A DNA stretch of 64,000 nt, taken from NCBI RefSeq assembly GCF_003334855.1, contig NZ_QOWE01000019.1, positions 62,001 through 126,000 on the forward strand. The letters run 5' to 3'. A model generated the notes under the pieces. The model saw only the letters and a list, made by a program, of their open reading frames with translations, did no database searches and was not told where the DNA came from. Below are positions 8,042 through 17,542 of the stretch, piece after piece (position 1 is the first letter of the stretch; every line of letters starts with the position of its first letter). The position numbers and the translations under genes are program-made. This stretch comes from Larkinella punicea (GTDB lineage Bacteria > Bacteroidota > Bacteroidia > Cytophagales > Spirosomataceae).

Positions 8042-9469
8042 TTATTCAATGGTTGCTGGCCCCAGCTTCACCCCTTTTTTGTGGTAATATCCCGCCCAGC
8101 ATCGGTTCCACAGATGGTAGGGGTCGGAACTGAAATCGCCCAGCACCAGCGAAACCGGGCTAACCGGCAACGGACTCAACTGAACGGTATCGCTCTTGCT
8201 GCGCGCCATCAGCGCATACCGCTGCTCCACAGCCTCGTGGTACTGTTTGGCCCGGCCGGAACGCAAATCACTGACGGTCAGTCGAAAGTTCACATTATGG
8301 TACGTTAAAAAAAGCAGCGAAATGGCCACCACCACCACCACCGTCCAGCGGTAACTGGTCAGAAACGACAGCACACCGACATTCTGCCGGAAAACCCGCA
8401 CCCAAATCGTCAGGTTATAAAACCACCCCAGCGTCAGAATCAGGTTCACGGCGTTGAGCAAACGGGGCACCGGCTGGACACCGACCGCCCAGAAATGCAA
8501 CAACGTCAGGATAAACAACAGCCCGACATACGGGAGGATGGCCAGGCCCGCATGCACCTCAAAGTAACGACGGGTGGGGTTCCGGGTGTCGGTCAACTGG
8601 TAGGCAACGGGCAGAAAAAGCAATGACAGGGGCAGCAATGGCGTTTTTGTAAACTGTTTCGGAAAATACTGTACGCAGTATTTCAACGTCTCGGTAACGG
8701 AAAACAGCACATCCTGGCTGCGCTCATTGCCGCCCATCCGTACGGCATTGCCGGGTGCCTGAATCAGGAAATAACAGCAAATGGCGGCAATGCCAAACAA
8801 AATGAGTTGGGAAACCGGGAGTTTTTTTCGATAAATCAGCAGGCCCATCAGAACGGTTCCCAGCAACGCCATGGCCATAATCATGCTGGTTTCGCTGGAT
8901 CCGATGATTACCGCGACCAGCAACGCTTCCAGGAACAGAAAGCGGCCGTTCATTCGGAATTGAATCCGGTCGTGGGCAATCAGAACCGCTATCAAAAACA
9001 GGAAACCGACACAGGCGACGGAATAACAGGCCAGACCGGGATACCAGTAAAAAAATTCCGGGATCGACACGAGCTGGGAAATGAACAGAAAACAGCCCGC
9101 CGAGGCTGCGACGATCTGCTCCGTCAATGTCAGCAACGGCCGGGCCAGTTCATGAATAACCGCATAAAAACCCAGCCACAGCAAGATCAGGAGCAGAATC
9201 GGAAACACGGCGTAGGCCCCATACCACTCCCAAACCAGCGGCCCGGTGTGGACCATCAGGTTGTGAAAATACCGCCCCGTCCAGCCATCGTAGTAAAACT
9301 TCTGCGCCTGCCAGACCCCGAATTGCCGGGCCGTATCGGCAAAACAGTAGTCGTCCACCAGCGAGGGTTGGTTATAAAAAGACAGGGCGATGAGTGGAAT
9401 GGCAACCAGGGACAGGCAGCCAAGAATCAGAAAAAAAACGAACTTGTTGGGTGTAATGAATGGATTCAT
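8042..9469 (-). CDS. Polytopic membrane protein, GT-C-like (paralogue 1)
   Basis: 475 residues starting at MNPFITPNKF (ATG at 9469). About ten membrane helices are followed by a roughly 90-residue C-terminal soluble part. The first periplasmic loop holds SLVDDYCFAD, with YYDGWTGRYFHN shortly after; an acidic pair here is typical of GT-C enzymes. It is clearly paralogous along its whole length to the next gene upstream (9758-11230), sharing PNK.FFL, VDDYCFA, YDGWTGRYFHN, FFYWY.GLA and FWAVGV.P..RLLN. It resembles the uncharacterised DUF6056-type membrane proteins, but that name is from memory. The acceptor is unknown. Confidence 0.65.
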   Translation of the reverse strand: MNPFITPNKFVFFLILGCLSLVAIPLIALSFYNQPSLVDDYCFADTARQFGVWQAQKFYYDGWTGRYFHNLMVHTGPLVWEWYGAYAVFPILLLILLWLGFYAVIHELARPLLTLTEQIVAASAGCFLFISQLVSIPEFFYWYPGLACYSVACVGFLFLIAVLIAHDRIQFRMNGRFLFLEALLVAVIIGSSETSMIMAMALLGTVLMGLLIYRKKLPVSQLILFGIAAICCYFLIQAPGNAVRMGGNERSQDVLFSVTETLKYCVQYFPKQFTKTPLLPLSLLFLPVAYQLTDTRNPTRRYFEVHAGLAILPYVGLLFILTLLHFWAVGVQPVPRLLNAVNLILTLGWFYNLTIWVRVFRQNVGVLSFLTSYRWTVVVVVAISLLFLTYHNVNFRLTVSDLRSGRAKQYHEAVEQRYALMARSKSDTVQLSPLPVSPVSLVLGDFSSDPYHLWNRCWAGYYHKKGVKLGPATIE

Positions 9470-9757
9470 TAGTGACAGGTTAATCACACGAAACACGTGT
9501 AATAGCTCGCAACGTTTTGTTAGTGAATAGATTACCGTTCTCTTTACCCCTTCTCAGCACCATTGCCGAACAATCCGCTATAGGCACAACGAATAGCCCG
9601 CGCACCAGCATCAGCCGGGCACAGCAAACGTACTAAAAAGGGCATATTCCTTTTTAATACGCTGAAATTGACAAAAGTAAAGAAAGTAAAGATAAGGAAC
9701 GCACCCCATCCTACCCAATCTTTCCACCGGGCTGCTGAAACGATTCAGGAAGAGGTC

Positions 9758-11230
9758 TTACGGTTTGCGGGCAATCTGGGGAAATACGGTTTTTGGAGTG
9801 TCTGCCAAAACCGGCAGTTTGTGGAGCTTCGCCCCTTTGCGGTAAAAATAGCCGGCCCAGCAATCGTTAAACATATGGGCAGATCGGTAGCTCAGGTCAT
9901 CCAGAGCCAACGAAACCGGCAGGACGGGTAAAGGCGGCAATGCAACCGTATCTCCTTTGGTGGCGCCCATCAACTGATAGCGGGCCATCATCGCCCGATG
10001 GTATTTCTGAGCCCGTCCATAGCGGAGGTCTTCGTACGTAAGCCGAACATTGGCATTCCGGTACCCCTGCCATCCAAGCACCACCGTCACAACCAGTACC
10101 ACCGGCCACCGATAGCGCAACAGCAATGACCATGGGCCGATGGTTCCGCGGAAAATCCGGACGAAAACCGTCAGCGTATAGAACCATCCCACGACCCACA
10201 CGAAATTGACGACATTCAGCAGACGAGCCACCGGCGGAACACCCACGGCCCAGAAATGCAGGAAGGTCAGAATAAACAGCAGACCCAGGTAGAAACCCAG
10301 CGTCAGCCACCCATTAATGGCAAAATAAACCCGCGCCGGATTCCGGCTGTCGGTCAGCCGGTAGGCGATGGGTAGAAAAAGCAGCGACAACGGCAAAATG
10401 GCCGACTGGAAAACCAGGTCCCGGAAATAGATCAGTCCGAATTTTGCGGCTTCCAGCGCCGAAAAAATCACATCCTGGCTCAAGCTATTGCCTGCCATCC
10501 GGATGGCATTGCCCGGTGCCTGCACCACCGCGTAACTACAGAGACCAGCCCAAACGATCAGGATTAGCAGGGAAACCGGAAGGGTTCGCTGGTCGATCAG
10601 GCTGAGCAAAGCCAGGAAGCCCAGGCACGACAGCATCACCACCATCCAGGTCTCGCTGGAGCCGATAATCACCAGAATGAAAAGGGCTTCCAGCCACAGG
10701 AGCGGACTTTTCCAGCCGGTTTGCTGCCGGTGATGGGCGATGAAAATACCGATCAGAAACAGCAGAAACACACAGGCGAGGGAATAGCCCGCCAAACCCG
10801 TATACCAGTAGAAAAATTCGGCGATGGAGCGCAGTTGCGTAATGTATAAAAAACAGACGCCCGACGCGATCGCAATTTGCTCGGAAGTGGTCAGAACGGC
10901 CCGGCCCAGTTGGCGGATCAGTGTGAAAAAACCGGTCCAGAGTGCCAGCAGCAACAGGATGGGAAAAACCGTGTAGGCACCAAACCACCGCCAGATCAAG
11001 GGGCTCGTGTGGACGATAAAGTTGTGAAAATAGCGGCCTGTCCAGCCATCGTAATACATCATCTGGGATTTCCATACGCCAAATCGCATCACGGTATACG
11101 CAAAACAATAATCATCGACGATCGACGGATGGTTGTAAAAAGCCAGCCAGATCAACGGAATGGAGATCAGTAGCAGACATCCTGTCAAAAGAAAAAAAAT
11201 GTATTTGTTTGGCGAAATAAATTTATCCAT
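9758..11230 (-). CDS. Polytopic membrane protein, GT-C-like (paralogue 2)
   Basis: 490 residues, starting MDKFISPNKYIFF. It has the same topology and motifs as the protein at 8042-9469: SIVDDYCFAY in the first loop, YYDGWTGRYFHNF, FFYWYTGLAGYS and HFWAVGVPPVARLLNVVNF. The two genes arose by tandem duplication and have diverged most in the C-terminal soluble part. The 288-bp gap between them holds no gene; on the minus strand a TACGTTTG box (9625-9632) resembles the Bacteroidota -7 element, so the downstream copy may have its own promoter. A GT-C glycosyltransferase role is inferred, not shown. Confidence 0.65.
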   Translation of the reverse strand: MDKFISPNKYIFFLLTGCLLLISIPLIWLAFYNHPSIVDDYCFAYTVMRFGVWKSQMMYYDGWTGRYFHNFIVHTSPLIWRWFGAYTVFPILLLLALWTGFFTLIRQLGRAVLTTSEQIAIASGVCFLYITQLRSIAEFFYWYTGLAGYSLACVFLLFLIGIFIAHHRQQTGWKSPLLWLEALFILVIIGSSETWMVVMLSCLGFLALLSLIDQRTLPVSLLILIVWAGLCSYAVVQAPGNAIRMAGNSLSQDVIFSALEAAKFGLIYFRDLVFQSAILPLSLLFLPIAYRLTDSRNPARVYFAINGWLTLGFYLGLLFILTFLHFWAVGVPPVARLLNVVNFVWVVGWFYTLTVFVRIFRGTIGPWSLLLRYRWPVVLVVTVVLGWQGYRNANVRLTYEDLRYGRAQKYHRAMMARYQLMGATKGDTVALPPLPVLPVSLALDDLSYRSAHMFNDCWAGYFYRKGAKLHKLPVLADTPKTVFPQIARKP

Positions 11231-11280
11231 CAGTTTCAGCGTTAGTTACATAGACCGAAGCCGGCGTTTGTAAACTTTTG

Positions 11281-12189
11281 TTATTGAATAGAATAGTTTT
11301 TGTTTTTACCCATTCTCCGGTTTAAAGCCGGATACACCAGCACGGCCAGCAGAATAATCAGCGTACCGGCGTAAAAACCCGTCGTCATCCGCTCCCGGTC
11401 ACCAAAAAACAACCAGGCCAGCATGATTCCGTAGACGGGTTCCAGATTAACGGTCAGATTCACCGCAAAGGCCGAAAATTTCCGCATGAGCCACACGGAA
11501 GCCGAATAGGCATAGACGGTGCAGACAAACGCGAGGATTGAAATCCAGAGCCAATCGGTAGGCTGCGGCCACAAGGCCGTCGGTTTTTCCGAACCCGATG
11601 CCAAATATAGCCCCAGAAACAGCAAGGAACTACCAAACGCACCCGACATTTCATAAAAGGTGATAACCATCGGTGGATACCGCCGGGTAAACTGGCTGTT
11701 GATGATGGTGAAAATGGACGCCAGCATGGCCGAAAAAACCGCCATGACCAGTCCGGCAGCCCGGTCAATTTCAAAGCGAAAGATCAGATACAACCCCGTC
11801 ATCACGACCACGCCGAGGATCACTTCAACGGCCCGCAGGCGTCGGCGGAAAAAAAGCGGTTCCAGCAAACTCGTCCACAAGGAACCGGTGGCCATGCCGG
11901 CCAGACAAACCGAAACGTTGGCCGTTCGGGCGGCTTCGAAAAACAGCGCCCAGTGCAGCGCAATCACCAGCCCCGTAGCCAGCAGTTTCAGGCGGTCGGG
12001 CCCGGAAACCGGCACCATTTTTTTCTGCACAAAGAGCAAAATCCCCAGTCCGATGGCCGCCAGCAAAGTGCGATACACCACGAGGGTCAAGGCCGACACC
12101 GAGATCAGGACACCCAGAATGGCCGTAAAACCCCAGATCAAAACTAGAAAATGCAGGTGCAGGTAATCGGTGGTCGTGGGGCGATTCAT
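11281..12189 (-). CDS. EamA/DMT-family exporter
   Basis: 302 residues with ten membrane helices in two five-helix halves (about residues 8-140 and 145-290), the internal duplication of the drug/metabolite transporter superfamily. Typical segments are HFLVLIWGFTAILGVLIS at the N-terminus and PVYGIMLAWLFFGDRE near residue 255, the conserved second-half EamA motif. Members export amino acids, metabolites or drugs; the substrate cannot be read. It starts 3 bp after the LptF/G-like gene stops and is probably co-transcribed with it. Confidence 0.88.
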   Translation of the reverse strand: MNRPTTTDYLHLHFLVLIWGFTAILGVLISVSALTLVVYRTLLAAIGLGILLFVQKKMVPVSGPDRLKLLATGLVIALHWALFFEAARTANVSVCLAGMATGSLWTSLLEPLFFRRRLRAVEVILGVVVMTGLYLIFRFEIDRAAGLVMAVFSAMLASIFTIINSQFTRRYPPMVITFYEMSGAFGSSLLFLGLYLASGSEKPTALWPQPTDWLWISILAFVCTVYAYSASVWLMRKFSAFAVNLTVNLEPVYGIMLAWLFFGDRERMTTGFYAGTLIILLAVLVYPALNRRMGKNKNYSIQ

Positions 12190-12192
12190 ACG

Positions 12193-13269
12193 TTATCGCG
12201 GAATCGTGTGGTATAAAATCACCCCAATCGCCGTAAAAATGATGTTCGGCAACCAAACCGCCACGATTGGATTGAGGTTGCCCGACTCGGCGATGCCTTT
12301 GGCCAGCATAAAAAACAGCAGGTAAACAAACGCCAGCACAAACCCCAGCGCCACCTGCCAGCCCACTCCCCGGCGACTTTTTCGGGCCGACATAATCACG
12401 CCAATGGCCGCCAGAATGATGATAGCAAAGGGGCGCGTCTGCCGGGAATATTTCTCCAGCAAATAGGTTTCAACCCCGTCGGCCCCCCGGCTGCTGAGCA
12501 GGCTGATGTAATTGTCGAGTTCAGGAAAGGTAAAGGTTTCGTAGAGACTGAAATCACTGTCAAAATCCGACGGATACAGATTCAGCAGCGTGTCGACTTT
12601 GGTGCCGTGGGTGAGCGTTTCCTGTAGGCCGTCAATTTTCCGGATGCTGTAATCATATACTGTCCACTTCTTTTTTTCGGGGCTCCATTCGATGCGGTCG
12701 CCCGCCATTTTTTGCAGAAGTTTGTTGCCCTGAACCTGTTCCAGCGTGAATTTATAGCCCGTATTGCTCTGGTTATTATAGCTTTCCAGGTAGGCATACA
12801 CATTGGGAGCCACCTTGATGTGGATGTTCCGGCCCGAATAGGTGTACGGATCTTTGGTGTATTTTAGCTCGAAAGCGATCCGGGTCTGGTTGGCTTTCGG
12901 AACCACCCAGCCCACCAGAAAATAGGTCGCCACGCTCAGGATCAGGGCACCGATCCCGTAGGGAACCAACAGCCGGACAAAGCTCATGCCGCTGCTCAGC
13001 ATGGCGATGATCTCCGATTTGGCCGCCAGCCGGGAGGTCATAAAAACCGTGGCAATGAAAACCATCAGCGGACTGATGTAGTTGGCCCAATACGGAATGA
13101 AGTTGAGGTAGTAGTCGAAGAGAATTTTGTCGCCGGGAGCCTTGTGTTTGTAAAAATCGTCCACTTTTTCGGTGTAATCGACCACGCAGACCACCAGCAC
13201 GATGACCATTACGACAAAGAAGTACGTCAGCAAAAACCGTTTTAAAATATACCAGTCGAGGAGTTTCAT
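12193..13269 (-). CDS. LptF/LptG-family permease
   Basis: 358 residues. It starts MKLLDWYILKRFLLTYFFVV, the classical LptF/G opening, with three N-terminal helices, a jellyroll-like periplasmic domain at about residues 135-260 and three C-terminal helices ending near IIFTAIGVILYHTIP. LptF and LptG form the transmembrane part of the ABC transporter (with LptB) that extracts lipopolysaccharide from the inner membrane and passes it to LptC/LptA. The motif MTSRLAAKSEIIAMLSSGMS is the coupling-helix region. No lptB, lptC or lptA lies nearby. Which of the two paralogues this is cannot be said. Confidence 0.88.
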   Translation of the reverse strand: MKLLDWYILKRFLLTYFFVVMVIVLVVCVVDYTEKVDDFYKHKAPGDKILFDYYLNFIPYWANYISPLMVFIATVFMTSRLAAKSEIIAMLSSGMSFVRLLVPYGIGALILSVATYFLVGWVVPKANQTRIAFELKYTKDPYTYSGRNIHIKVAPNVYAYLESYNNQSNTGYKFTLEQVQGNKLLQKMAGDRIEWSPEKKKWTVYDYSIRKIDGLQETLTHGTKVDTLLNLYPSDFDSDFSLYETFTFPELDNYISLLSSRGADGVETYLLEKYSRQTRPFAIIILAAIGVIMSARKSRRGVGWQVALGFVLAFVYLLFFMLAKGIAESGNLNPIVAVWLPNIIFTAIGVILYHTIPR

Positions 13270-13300
13270 GAAAGTGGGTTAAAGTCAGCCAGACAGTCGT

Positions 13301-13954
13301 CTAATTGACTAATAGATTCCGGGCTACTTCATTACTGACAAACAACGTTTTTTCGTGGTTAATCTGTACAGAAACGGATTTATCAAACGCGTTGACATCC
13401 TGCACCAGCACCCGGCAGCCCAGATTCAACCCGGTTTTATCGAGGTGTTGCAGAAATTCCGGCGAATGTTCGAGCACACCCATGACCTGAACTTCTTCGC
13501 CAATGGTCACTTCCGACAATTTGGTGTATTCCACGGTCGGCATCTGCCCCGCCGGGCTGGGAATCGGGTCGCCGTGGGGGTCAAATTGCGGATAGCCCAG
13601 AAAGGCATCCAGTTTCTGCACCAGGTCTTCCGAGCGGATGTGTTCCAATTCTTCGGCCATTTCGTGTACTTCGTCCCAGCCAAAACCCAGTTTTTCGGCC
13701 AGAAACACTTCCCAGATCCGGTGCCGCCGGATCACTTTCAACGCCAGCCGTTCACCTTCTTCGGTGAGCCGCACACCCTGGTATTTTTTGTAATGGATGA
13801 GTTGCTTCTCCGCCAGTTTCCGCAGCATATCCGATACCGAAGCCGCCTTCGTCGCCGTCATTTCGGCCAGCGAATTGGTCGTAACCTCCCCTTCCTGCCG
13901 GGCAGCCAGGTAATAAATGGTCTTTAGATAATTTTCTTCCGTGAATGAATGCAT
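13301..13954 (-). CDS. mntR: DtxR/MntR-family metal-dependent transcriptional regulator
   Basis: 217 residues from MHSFTEENYLKTIYYL (ATG at 13954; the longer frame adds ten unlikely residues). An N-terminal winged helix, about 1-70, contains LAEMTATKAASVSDMLRKLAEK. A metal-binding dimerisation domain follows (EVHEMAEELEHIRSEDLVQKLDAFLGYP; His and Glu ligands, with FDPHGDPIP), and then a C-terminal FeoA/SH3-like domain. It is transcribed away from an Nramp transporter gene across 214 bp containing a dyad, the standard layout in which Mn/Fe-loaded regulator represses metal uptake. The symbol rests on this context; iron rather than manganese may be the effector. Confidence 0.82.
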   Translation of the reverse strand: MHSFTEENYLKTIYYLAARQEGEVTTNSLAEMTATKAASVSDMLRKLAEKQLIHYKKYQGVRLTEEGERLALKVIRRHRIWEVFLAEKLGFGWDEVHEMAEELEHIRSEDLVQKLDAFLGYPQFDPHGDPIPSPAGQMPTVEYTKLSEVTIGEEVQVMGVLEHSPEFLQHLDKTGLNLGCRVLVQDVNAFDKSVSVQINHEKTLFVSNEVARNLLVN

Positions 13955-14082
13955 AGGCGCAGGACGGATTTGCCATCCACCCAATCTCTCCAGAATCGAC
14001 TAAAACCAGAAAACGACCGATGGGATCACCAACTGATATTTTCCGGCTACAAATTTAGATTTTTATTACCGTTCAAAAAATT

Positions 14083-14127
14083 TTTAGACTCGTCTAAATT
14101 TTTATTTAGAAACATTTGATATATTTG
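14083..14127 (+). promoter_or_regulatory. Probable MntR/DtxR operator and -7 box upstream of mntH
   Basis: A perfect dyad TTTAGAC-TC-GTCTAAA lies at 14083-14098. It is followed by TATATTTG at 14120-14127, which fits the Bacteroidota -7 consensus TAnnTTTG and sits 41 bp before the Nramp start. No good -33 box is seen. The dyad overlaps where RNA polymerase would bind, as expected for repression by the divergently encoded regulator. Half-site-like TTTAGA copies also occur at 14053-14060 and 14105-14110. Confidence 0.65.
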
Positions 14128-14168
14128 TTGCGTTAAATAAAAGAATATGTATATAGCAGTCTAACGCT

Positions 14169-15509
14169 ATGGTAACCAACGAATCTACCTCAAAGATGGC
14201 CCAGGGATGGAAGTCCGAAAATAGATCGAAATCACTGCCTGAAGTTCACGCCAGCATACCGGTTTCGGAAACGGGTTCTTTTTATAAACGATTACTGGCC
14301 TTTTCGGGGCCGGGTTTGATGGTGGCCGTCGGCTACATGGACCCCGGTAACTGGGCCACCGACATCGCCGGGGGGTCTCGTTTCGGCTACACCCTGCTGT
14401 CTGTCATCCTGATTTCCAACCTCTTTGCCATGCTGCTGCAACACCTGTCGCTGAAGCTGGGCATTGCAACGGGCCGCGATCTGGCCCAGGCCTGCCGCGA
14501 TCACTACAGCCGCCCGGTGTCGGCGGTTCTGTGGTTTCTGTGCGAAATTGCCATTGCCGCCTGCGATCTGGCGGAAGTAATCGGATCGGCCATTGCCCTG
14601 AATCTGCTGTTCGGAATTCCGCTATCGGTGGGCGTTTGCATCACAGCGCTGGATGTTTTACTGCTGCTCTATCTACAGCACAAAGGGTTCCGCTGGCTCG
14701 AAAGCATTGTGGGTGCCCTGATTTTTGTCATTCTGCTGTGTTTTGCCTACGAAATTTTGCTGGCCCGGCCCGAAATAGCCGCCGTGTTGGGAGGACTGAT
14801 TCCGCAGAAAGAAGTCATCACCAATCCGGACATGCTGTACATTGCCATCGGGATTCTGGGGGCCACCGTGATGCCCCACAATTTGTACCTGCATTCGAGC
14901 ATCGTTCAAACCCGCGATTTTGCCCAAACCGACAGCGGTCGCCGGAATGCCATCAAGTTTGCCACCATCGACTCCACGCTATCGCTCTTCCTGGCTTTTT
15001 TCATCAACGCGGCCATTCTGATTCTGTCGGCAGCGGCTTTTCACACTTCCGGAAACCACCAGGTCGCCGATATTACCGACGCCCACCGCCTGCTCGATCC
15101 GCTCTTAGGGGCCACGTTGGCGAGCGTTGTCTTCGCCGTTGCACTGCTGGCATCGGGGCAAAACTCGACGCTCACCGGCACGCTGGCGGGTCAGATTGTG
15201 ATGGAAGGTTTTCTGAACATCCGGCTGAAACCGTGGCTACGCCGGCTCATCACCCGCCTGATTGCCATTGTGCCGGCCCTGATCGTCACCATCCTGTACG
15301 GCGAACGCGGCACCTCGGAGTTGCTGGTTTTCAGCCAGGTAGTGCTGTCGGTTCAACTCAGTTTCGCCGTCGTACCGCTGGTTCTGTTCACCAGTGACAA
15401 ACTGAAAATGGGGGCTTTTGTCAATCCCCGCTGGCTGACGATTCTGAGCTGGGCGGTTGCCGGTCTGATTATTGTTTTGAATGTCGTCTTGCTTGTTGGC
15501 ACTCTTTAA
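14169..15509 (+). CDS. mntH: Nramp-family divalent metal (Mn2+/Fe2+) transporter
   Basis: 446 residues, eleven or so helices. The signature [17 protein letters not shown] (about residues 58-75) holds the metal-binding Asp and Asn of helix 1. The helix-6 motif [16 protein letters not shown] (about 236-252) holds the Ala/Met-Pro-His segment, and [22 protein letters not shown] lies near 335. Nramp proteins import Mn2+ or Fe2+ with protons. Divergent transcription from a DtxR/MntR-type regulator with an intervening dyad implies repression under metal sufficiency. The first 30 residues are soluble and low in complexity, as in many homologues. Confidence 0.92.
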   Translation: MVTNESTSKMAQGWKSENRSKSLPEVHASIPVSETGSFYKRLLAFSGPGLMVAVGYMDPGNWATDIAGGSRFGYTLLSVILISNLFAMLLQHLSLKLGIATGRDLAQACRDHYSRPVSAVLWFLCEIAIAACDLAEVIGSAIALNLLFGIPLSVGVCITALDVLLLLYLQHKGFRWLESIVGALIFVILLCFAYEILLARPEIAAVLGGLIPQKEVITNPDMLYIAIGILGATVMPHNLYLHSSIVQTRDFAQTDSGRRNAIKFATIDSTLSLFLAFFINAAILILSAAAFHTSGNHQVADITDAHRLLDPLLGATLASVVFAVALLASGQNSTLTGTLAGQIVMEGFLNIRLKPWLRRLITRLIAIVPALIVTILYGERGTSELLVFSQVVLSVQLSFAVVPLVLFTSDKLKMGAFVNPRWLTILSWAVAGLIIVLNVVLLVGTL

Positions 15510-15586
15510 TGGAGAAAACCGGGATTTAGCGTTATCTTTACCCGGATTTCACCAGCCGGACTCGTTTAGCACGGCGTTTATTCTCT

Positions 15587-17530
15587 ATGGACGATAAAAG
15601 GCACCTGGATAAGGTATCGGCAGCGGGTCTGCTGGTTGCACTGGGTATCATCTACGGCGATATTGGCACCTCGCCCCTCTACGTGCTCCGTGCTGTTGTT
15701 GGCACCGATCAACCCATTCAGGAAGACATTGTCAGGGGAGCCCTTTCCTGCATTTTCTGGACCATTACCTTACAGACTACCATCAAGTACGTTATTTTGG
15801 TGCTGCGGGCCGATAACCGGGGTGAAGGGGGAACGTTTGCGCTCTATGCGCTCGTCCGCCGACATGCCCGCTGGCTGACCATCCCGGCCATTATCGGTGG
15901 CAGTGCCTTATTAGCCGACAGCATCATTACCCCTCCCATCTCCGTATCTTCCGCCATCGAGGGACTTCGCATTCTTTACCCCGACATCCCGACCGTACCG
16001 ATCGTGCTCGGAATTCTGGCGTTTCTGTTTCTGATTCAGACCTTTGGCACCAGCGTTGTCGGCACGGCTTTCGGTCCGATCATGTTGCTGTGGTTTACGA
16101 TGCTCGGCACCCTGGGGGTGCTGGCCATCGCCGACGATTTATCCATTCTCCAGTCGGTCAATCCGTATTACGTTTATCACTTTTTGACTGATTATCCCGG
16201 TGCTTTCTGGCTTCTGGGTGCGGTTTTTCTGTCGACAACCGGGGCTGAAGCCCTCTATGCCGATATGGGCCACACGGGTCGGGGAAACATTCGGATCAGT
16301 TGGGTTTTTGTGAAGGCCTGTCTCCTGCTCAACTATTTTGGACAAGGTGCCTTCGTGGAAAGTCTGGCCGGTCAGCCCCTCGGTGAACGCAATCCGTTTT
16401 ACGGTTTGATGCCCGAATGGTTCCTTTTTGCCGGTATTGTCATTGCCACCATGGCCACCGTCATTGCGAGCCAGGCCATGATTACCGGCGCGTTTACCCT
16501 CATCAGTGAAGCCATCCGGCTGAATTTCTGGCCGAAGGTCCGGCTCCGCTACCCGACCAATAAAAAAGGGCAATTGTACGTTCCGAGCATCAACTGGCTG
16601 CTTTTTGCGGGTTGTGTGGGCGTTGTTCTCTACTTCCAGGAATCGTCCCGCATGGAAGCGGCCTATGGGCTGGCCATCACGCTCACCATGCTGATGACGA
16701 CCATTCTGTTCAGCTATTACATGTACTCCCACAAATACAACGCGTGGTTCGTCATGCTCTTCCTGGTTTTTTACCTGCTCGTGGAAACCAGTTTCCTGAT
16801 CGCCAACCTGGCCAAATTTACCCACGGCGGGTGGGTGTCGGTGTTGATTGCGGGCATCATGGCCGGTATCATGATCATCTGGCTGAACGCGAACAAGATC
16901 AAACTGCGCTTGACGGAATACGTTAAAATCGACCAGTATATTCAACCGTTCAAGGAACTCAGCCGGGATATCAGCATCCCGAAATATGCGACGCACCTGG
17001 TTTTTATGAGCAACGCGGCCCGGGCCGCCGAAATCGAGTCCAAGGTCATTTACTCCATTTTTCAGAAACGCCCCAAACGCGCGGATATTTACTGGTTTAT
17101 TCACGTCGACACCACCGATGATCCGTATACGATGGAATACAAGGTGAACACCATCGCCCCCGATGACGTCTATAAAGTTACTTTCCGGCTGGGTTTCCGG
17201 ATCGAACAGCGGATCAACCTCTTTTTCCGGCGGGTGATCGAAGACATGGTGAAAAACAAGGAAGTGGACATCACCAGCCGCTACGAATCCCTCAGCCGCC
17301 AGAACGTGATCGGTGATTTCCGGTTTGTGGTGCTGGAAAAATTTCTTTCCTTTGAAAACGACCTGCCGCTGCGCGAACGGATTGTGATGGATGTTTATTT
17401 CTTTGTTAAAAACTTCACCACCCCCGAAGACCGCTGGTTCGGACTCGACAGCAGTGCCGTGAAAATCGAAAAAGTGCCGCTGGTAATCCGTCCGGTCGAG
17501 AATGTCAAATTGAAACGAATCGATACCTAA
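15587..17530 (+). CDS. kup: Kup-family potassium uptake transporter
   Basis: 647 residues. It starts LDKVSAAGLLVALGIIYGDIGTSPLYVLRAVVG, the diagnostic KUP/HAK opening, followed by RADNRGEGGTFALYALVRR. About twelve helices run to residue 435, and a cytoplasmic C-terminal domain of about 210 residues follows. Later motifs include TTGAEALYADMGHTGRGNI and GQGAF. Kup transporters import K+ with H+. The gene lies 77 bp after mntH on the same strand and 12 bp before the epimerase gene; whether the three are co-transcribed is not clear. Confidence 0.93.
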   Translation: MDDKRHLDKVSAAGLLVALGIIYGDIGTSPLYVLRAVVGTDQPIQEDIVRGALSCIFWTITLQTTIKYVILVLRADNRGEGGTFALYALVRRHARWLTIPAIIGGSALLADSIITPPISVSSAIEGLRILYPDIPTVPIVLGILAFLFLIQTFGTSVVGTAFGPIMLLWFTMLGTLGVLAIADDLSILQSVNPYYVYHFLTDYPGAFWLLGAVFLSTTGAEALYADMGHTGRGNIRISWVFVKACLLLNYFGQGAFVESLAGQPLGERNPFYGLMPEWFLFAGIVIATMATVIASQAMITGAFTLISEAIRLNFWPKVRLRYPTNKKGQLYVPSINWLLFAGCVGVVLYFQESSRMEAAYGLAITLTMLMTTILFSYYMYSHKYNAWFVMLFLVFYLLVETSFLIANLAKFTHGGWVSVLIAGIMAGIMIIWLNANKIKLRLTEYVKIDQYIQPFKELSRDISIPKYATHLVFMSNAARAAEIESKVIYSIFQKRPKRADIYWFIHVDTTDDPYTMEYKVNTIAPDDVYKVTFRLGFRIEQRINLFFRRVIEDMVKNKEVDITSRYESLSRQNVIGDFRFVVLEKFLSFENDLPLRERIVMDVYFFVKNFTTPEDRWFGLDSSAVKIEKVPLVIRPVENVKLKRIDT

Positions 17531-17542
17531 TTTCTCCCATAA

